Shown here: positions 21,630 through 22,205 of the stretch, piece by piece
How positions within the stretch are numbered: the stretch's first letter is position 1
How the letters are laid out: each line of letters opens with the position of its first letter
From: a virus
Virus record (IMG/VR): IMGVR_UViG_3300032084_001184
Location: 1 to 22,205 of that record
DNA: 22,205 nucleotides
Direction: 5' to 3' (one strand)
The notes under the pieces: model-generated
What the model was told of the DNA's origin: nothing
Seen by the model: the letters and a program-made list of their open reading frames with translations, nothing else
Database searches by the model: none
Translations under genes and position numbers: made by a program

Positions 21630-21658
21630 ATATTAAAAACAATTTTTAAAAATGTCAA
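21630..21658 (-). promoter_or_regulatory. Leftward sigma-70-type promoter of the main early operon
   Basis: On the minus strand: -35 TTGACA (21653-21658, perfect consensus), a 17-base spacer and -10 TAATAT (21630-21635, four of six). The expected start is about 21623-21625, giving a leader of some 20 bases before ATG 21604. It is the best promoter in the window and no other good candidate serves the ~10-kb leftward operon. Confidence 0.7.
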
Positions 21659-21660
21659 GC

Positions 21661-21728
21661 AAAATTATAAACTAAAATTATAAAACCAAAATATAAAACC
21701 AAAATTATAAACCCATTTTATAAAAACC
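21661..21728. repeat. Five tandem 13-14 bp AT-rich repeats upstream of the leftward promoter
   Basis: Units at 21661-21673, 21674-21687, 21688-21700, 21701-21714 and 21715-21728, all close to AAAATTATAAAACC. They begin two bases upstream of the -35 box, where an UP element or activator sites would lie. The 13-14 base period is not the helical repeat, so successive units lie on rotating faces. Confidence 0.65.
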
Positions 21729-21748
21729 AGCTACTAAAATGTACTAAT

Positions 21749-21786
21749 TGAGATTCATTATCAATTGTTATTGAGACTCAATCTCA
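21749..21786. promoter_or_regulatory. Two 15-bp operator-like dyads
   Basis: TGAGATTCATTATCA (21749-21763) and TGAGACTCAATCTCA (21772-21786) share a 7-1-7 layout with half-site TGAGAYT, centres 23 bp apart. The layout resembles Fur-type 7-1-7 boxes (TGATAAT-N-ATTATCA; the right half of the first is identical), but could equally be a phage repressor site. Confidence 0.45.
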
Positions 21787-21798
21787 TTAAGGTATCTT
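21771..21798 (+). promoter_or_regulatory. Possible rightward promoter overlapping the second dyad
   Basis: TTGAGA (21771-21776, five of six to the -35 consensus), 16-base spacer, TATCTT (21793-21798, four of six). The -35 and spacer are covered by the dyad at 21772-21786, as expected for a repressed promoter. No ORF of useful length follows it. Confidence 0.35.
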
Positions 21799-21804
21799 CT
21801 CGAA

Positions 21805-21968
21805 AATTGCCTAAATTAGCCCTTTTATTTTTAGCTAGGGTTATGTATGCCTAAACTAAAAATCTCTTGATTTAGGGCTATTTTAAAGCCTTTTAAAGCT
21901 AAATTATCAAAAAACTATATCTATTTAAAACAGATCAAAAAAAAGCCCTAAAAAAGGGCTTTAATTTT
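21805..21968 (+). ncRNA. Possible small RNA between rightward promoter and terminator
   Basis: The stretch holds no ORF on either strand but contains several repeats: TGCCTAAAYTA at 21808-21818 and 21848-21858; TAGCCCT with AGGGCTA (about 21816-21822 and 21874-21880); and TTTTAAAGC twice, 10 bases apart (21881-21889, 21891-21899). It ends in a strong hairpin followed by TTTAATTTT. Consistent with a structured ~160-base transcript, but speculative. Confidence 0.25.
21942..21962. terminator. Bidirectional intrinsic terminator
   Basis: Stem AAAGCCCT (21942-21949) with AGGGCTTT (21955-21962), 5-base loop of A. On the minus strand it is followed by an unbroken U run, ideal for ending the two-gene transcript from 22187. 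On the plus strand TTTAATTTT follows. It lies five bases after the stop of the 26-residue ORF. Confidence 0.85.
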
Positions 21969-22047
21969 AGAAAATTAATCTAATCAAAAAACTAATTGGA
22001 AAGATCAATAAAACGTAAATATCTAATATTTTAAAAAGTGCTTTCAT
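21967..22047 (-). CDS. 26-residue membrane peptide
   Basis: ATGA overlap with the upstream gene stop; GGAG (in TTTTTGGAGGCG) precedes the ATG by nine bases. The product is MKALFKILDIYVLLIFPISF followed by LIRLIF, hydrophobic almost throughout. It ends immediately before the terminator. Could be a genuine membrane peptide; the good ribosome binding site and position support translation. Confidence 0.5.
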   Translation of the reverse strand: MKALFKILDIYVLLIFPISFLIRLIF

Positions 22048-22187
22048 TTTATCGCCTCCAAAAAGGTTTTTTTGTTAAAATTTGGATTTTCACTTTCAAA
22101 ATATTTTATCAAACTTTTTACAAGTTCTTTTTTTGTTTTTGTTGCTTTGATCATTTTAGCAATATTTACAAGATGTTTTTTAGTCAT
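22044..22187 (-). CDS. Small conserved-looking phage protein, 47 residues
   Basis: Starts at ATG 22187 with AAGGA about 12 bases upstream. The product (MTKKHLVNIAKMIKATKTKK, ELVKSLIKYFESENPNFNKK, TFLEAIK) has the ...L...F...NPNF....F..AI pattern seen in short phage proteins of unknown function. It and the 26-residue ORF form their own transcript ending at 21942; their promoter is at or beyond the right edge. Confidence 0.65.
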   Translation of the reverse strand: MTKKHLVNIAKMIKATKTKKELVKSLIKYFESENPNFNKKTFLEAIK

Positions 22188-22205
22188 TTTATTTTTTCCT
22201 TTTTT

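Larger units (their letters stand above)
21605..21966. other. Non-coding control region, 362 bases
   Basis: No ORF of meaningful length on either strand. It holds, from left to right, the leftward promoter, five tandem repeats, two dyads, a possible rightward promoter, a repeat-rich unassigned stretch (21800-21940) and the terminator. Likely the transcription control hub of this part of the genome; a role in replication is also possible given the AT-rich repeats. Confidence 0.6.

Noticed and set aside
21661-21728. CRISPR array
   Set aside because: Units are 13-14 bp, contiguous and without spacers, so this is a tandem repeat, not a CRISPR.
21800-21940. tRNA gene in the non-coding region
   Set aside because: No cloverleaf, no T-loop GTTCRANYC motif and no acceptor stem pairing could be found by eye; also none elsewhere in the window.

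Overview
The window looks like part of the genome of a long-tailed (siphovirus-type) bacteriophage, low in GC (roughly one third by eye). The Zn-peptidase endolysin, the lipobox protein and several marine-phage-like small proteins suggest a Gram-negative, probably aquatic, host. That is inferred from protein style, not a database match. No tRNA, rRNA, integrase, recognisable repressor, IS element or CRISPR array is visible. Terminase, portal, capsid and DNA polymerase must lie outside the window.

Two opposed blocks converge near 11.6 kb. The rightward block (1-11623) holds virion and lysis genes: the tail end of an upstream gene; a cluster of small membrane proteins and a lipoprotein that probably form the lysis module (329-1661); a run of very basic small proteins (1888-2395); an M15-type endolysin (2395-2787); then a standard tail module. 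The tail module comprises a head-tail connector, a tail-terminator-like protein, a major tail protein, a tail assembly chaperone pair that reads as a -1 frameshift pair, a 685-residue tape measure, a large tail hub-like protein and a further minor tail protein.

The leftward block (22187 down to 11606) is the early and replication block: about 30 mostly small, tightly overlapping genes (TAATG and ATGA junctions). Recognisable products are a winged-helix protein, a replication initiator, a T7 gp4-type primase-helicase, a metallophosphoesterase, an SSB-like protein with an acidic DFPF tip, an HNH protein, a nucleotide-modification-associated (DUF1599-like) protein and a NinB-like protein. Many genes are too short for a 60-residue ORF cut-off; they were found by reading the gaps and checking stop/start overlaps and ribosome binding sites.

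A 362-base non-coding control region (21605-21966) separates the two rightmost leftward genes from the main leftward operon. It contains a near-consensus leftward promoter, five tandem 13-14 bp AT-rich repeats directly upstream of it, two 15-bp dyads, a possible rightward promoter overlapping one dyad, and a strong hairpin terminator. A small rightward non-coding RNA is possible here. A second element of interest lies inside the initiator gene: GC-rich direct repeats followed by a very AT-rich stretch, the layout of a lambda-type replication origin.
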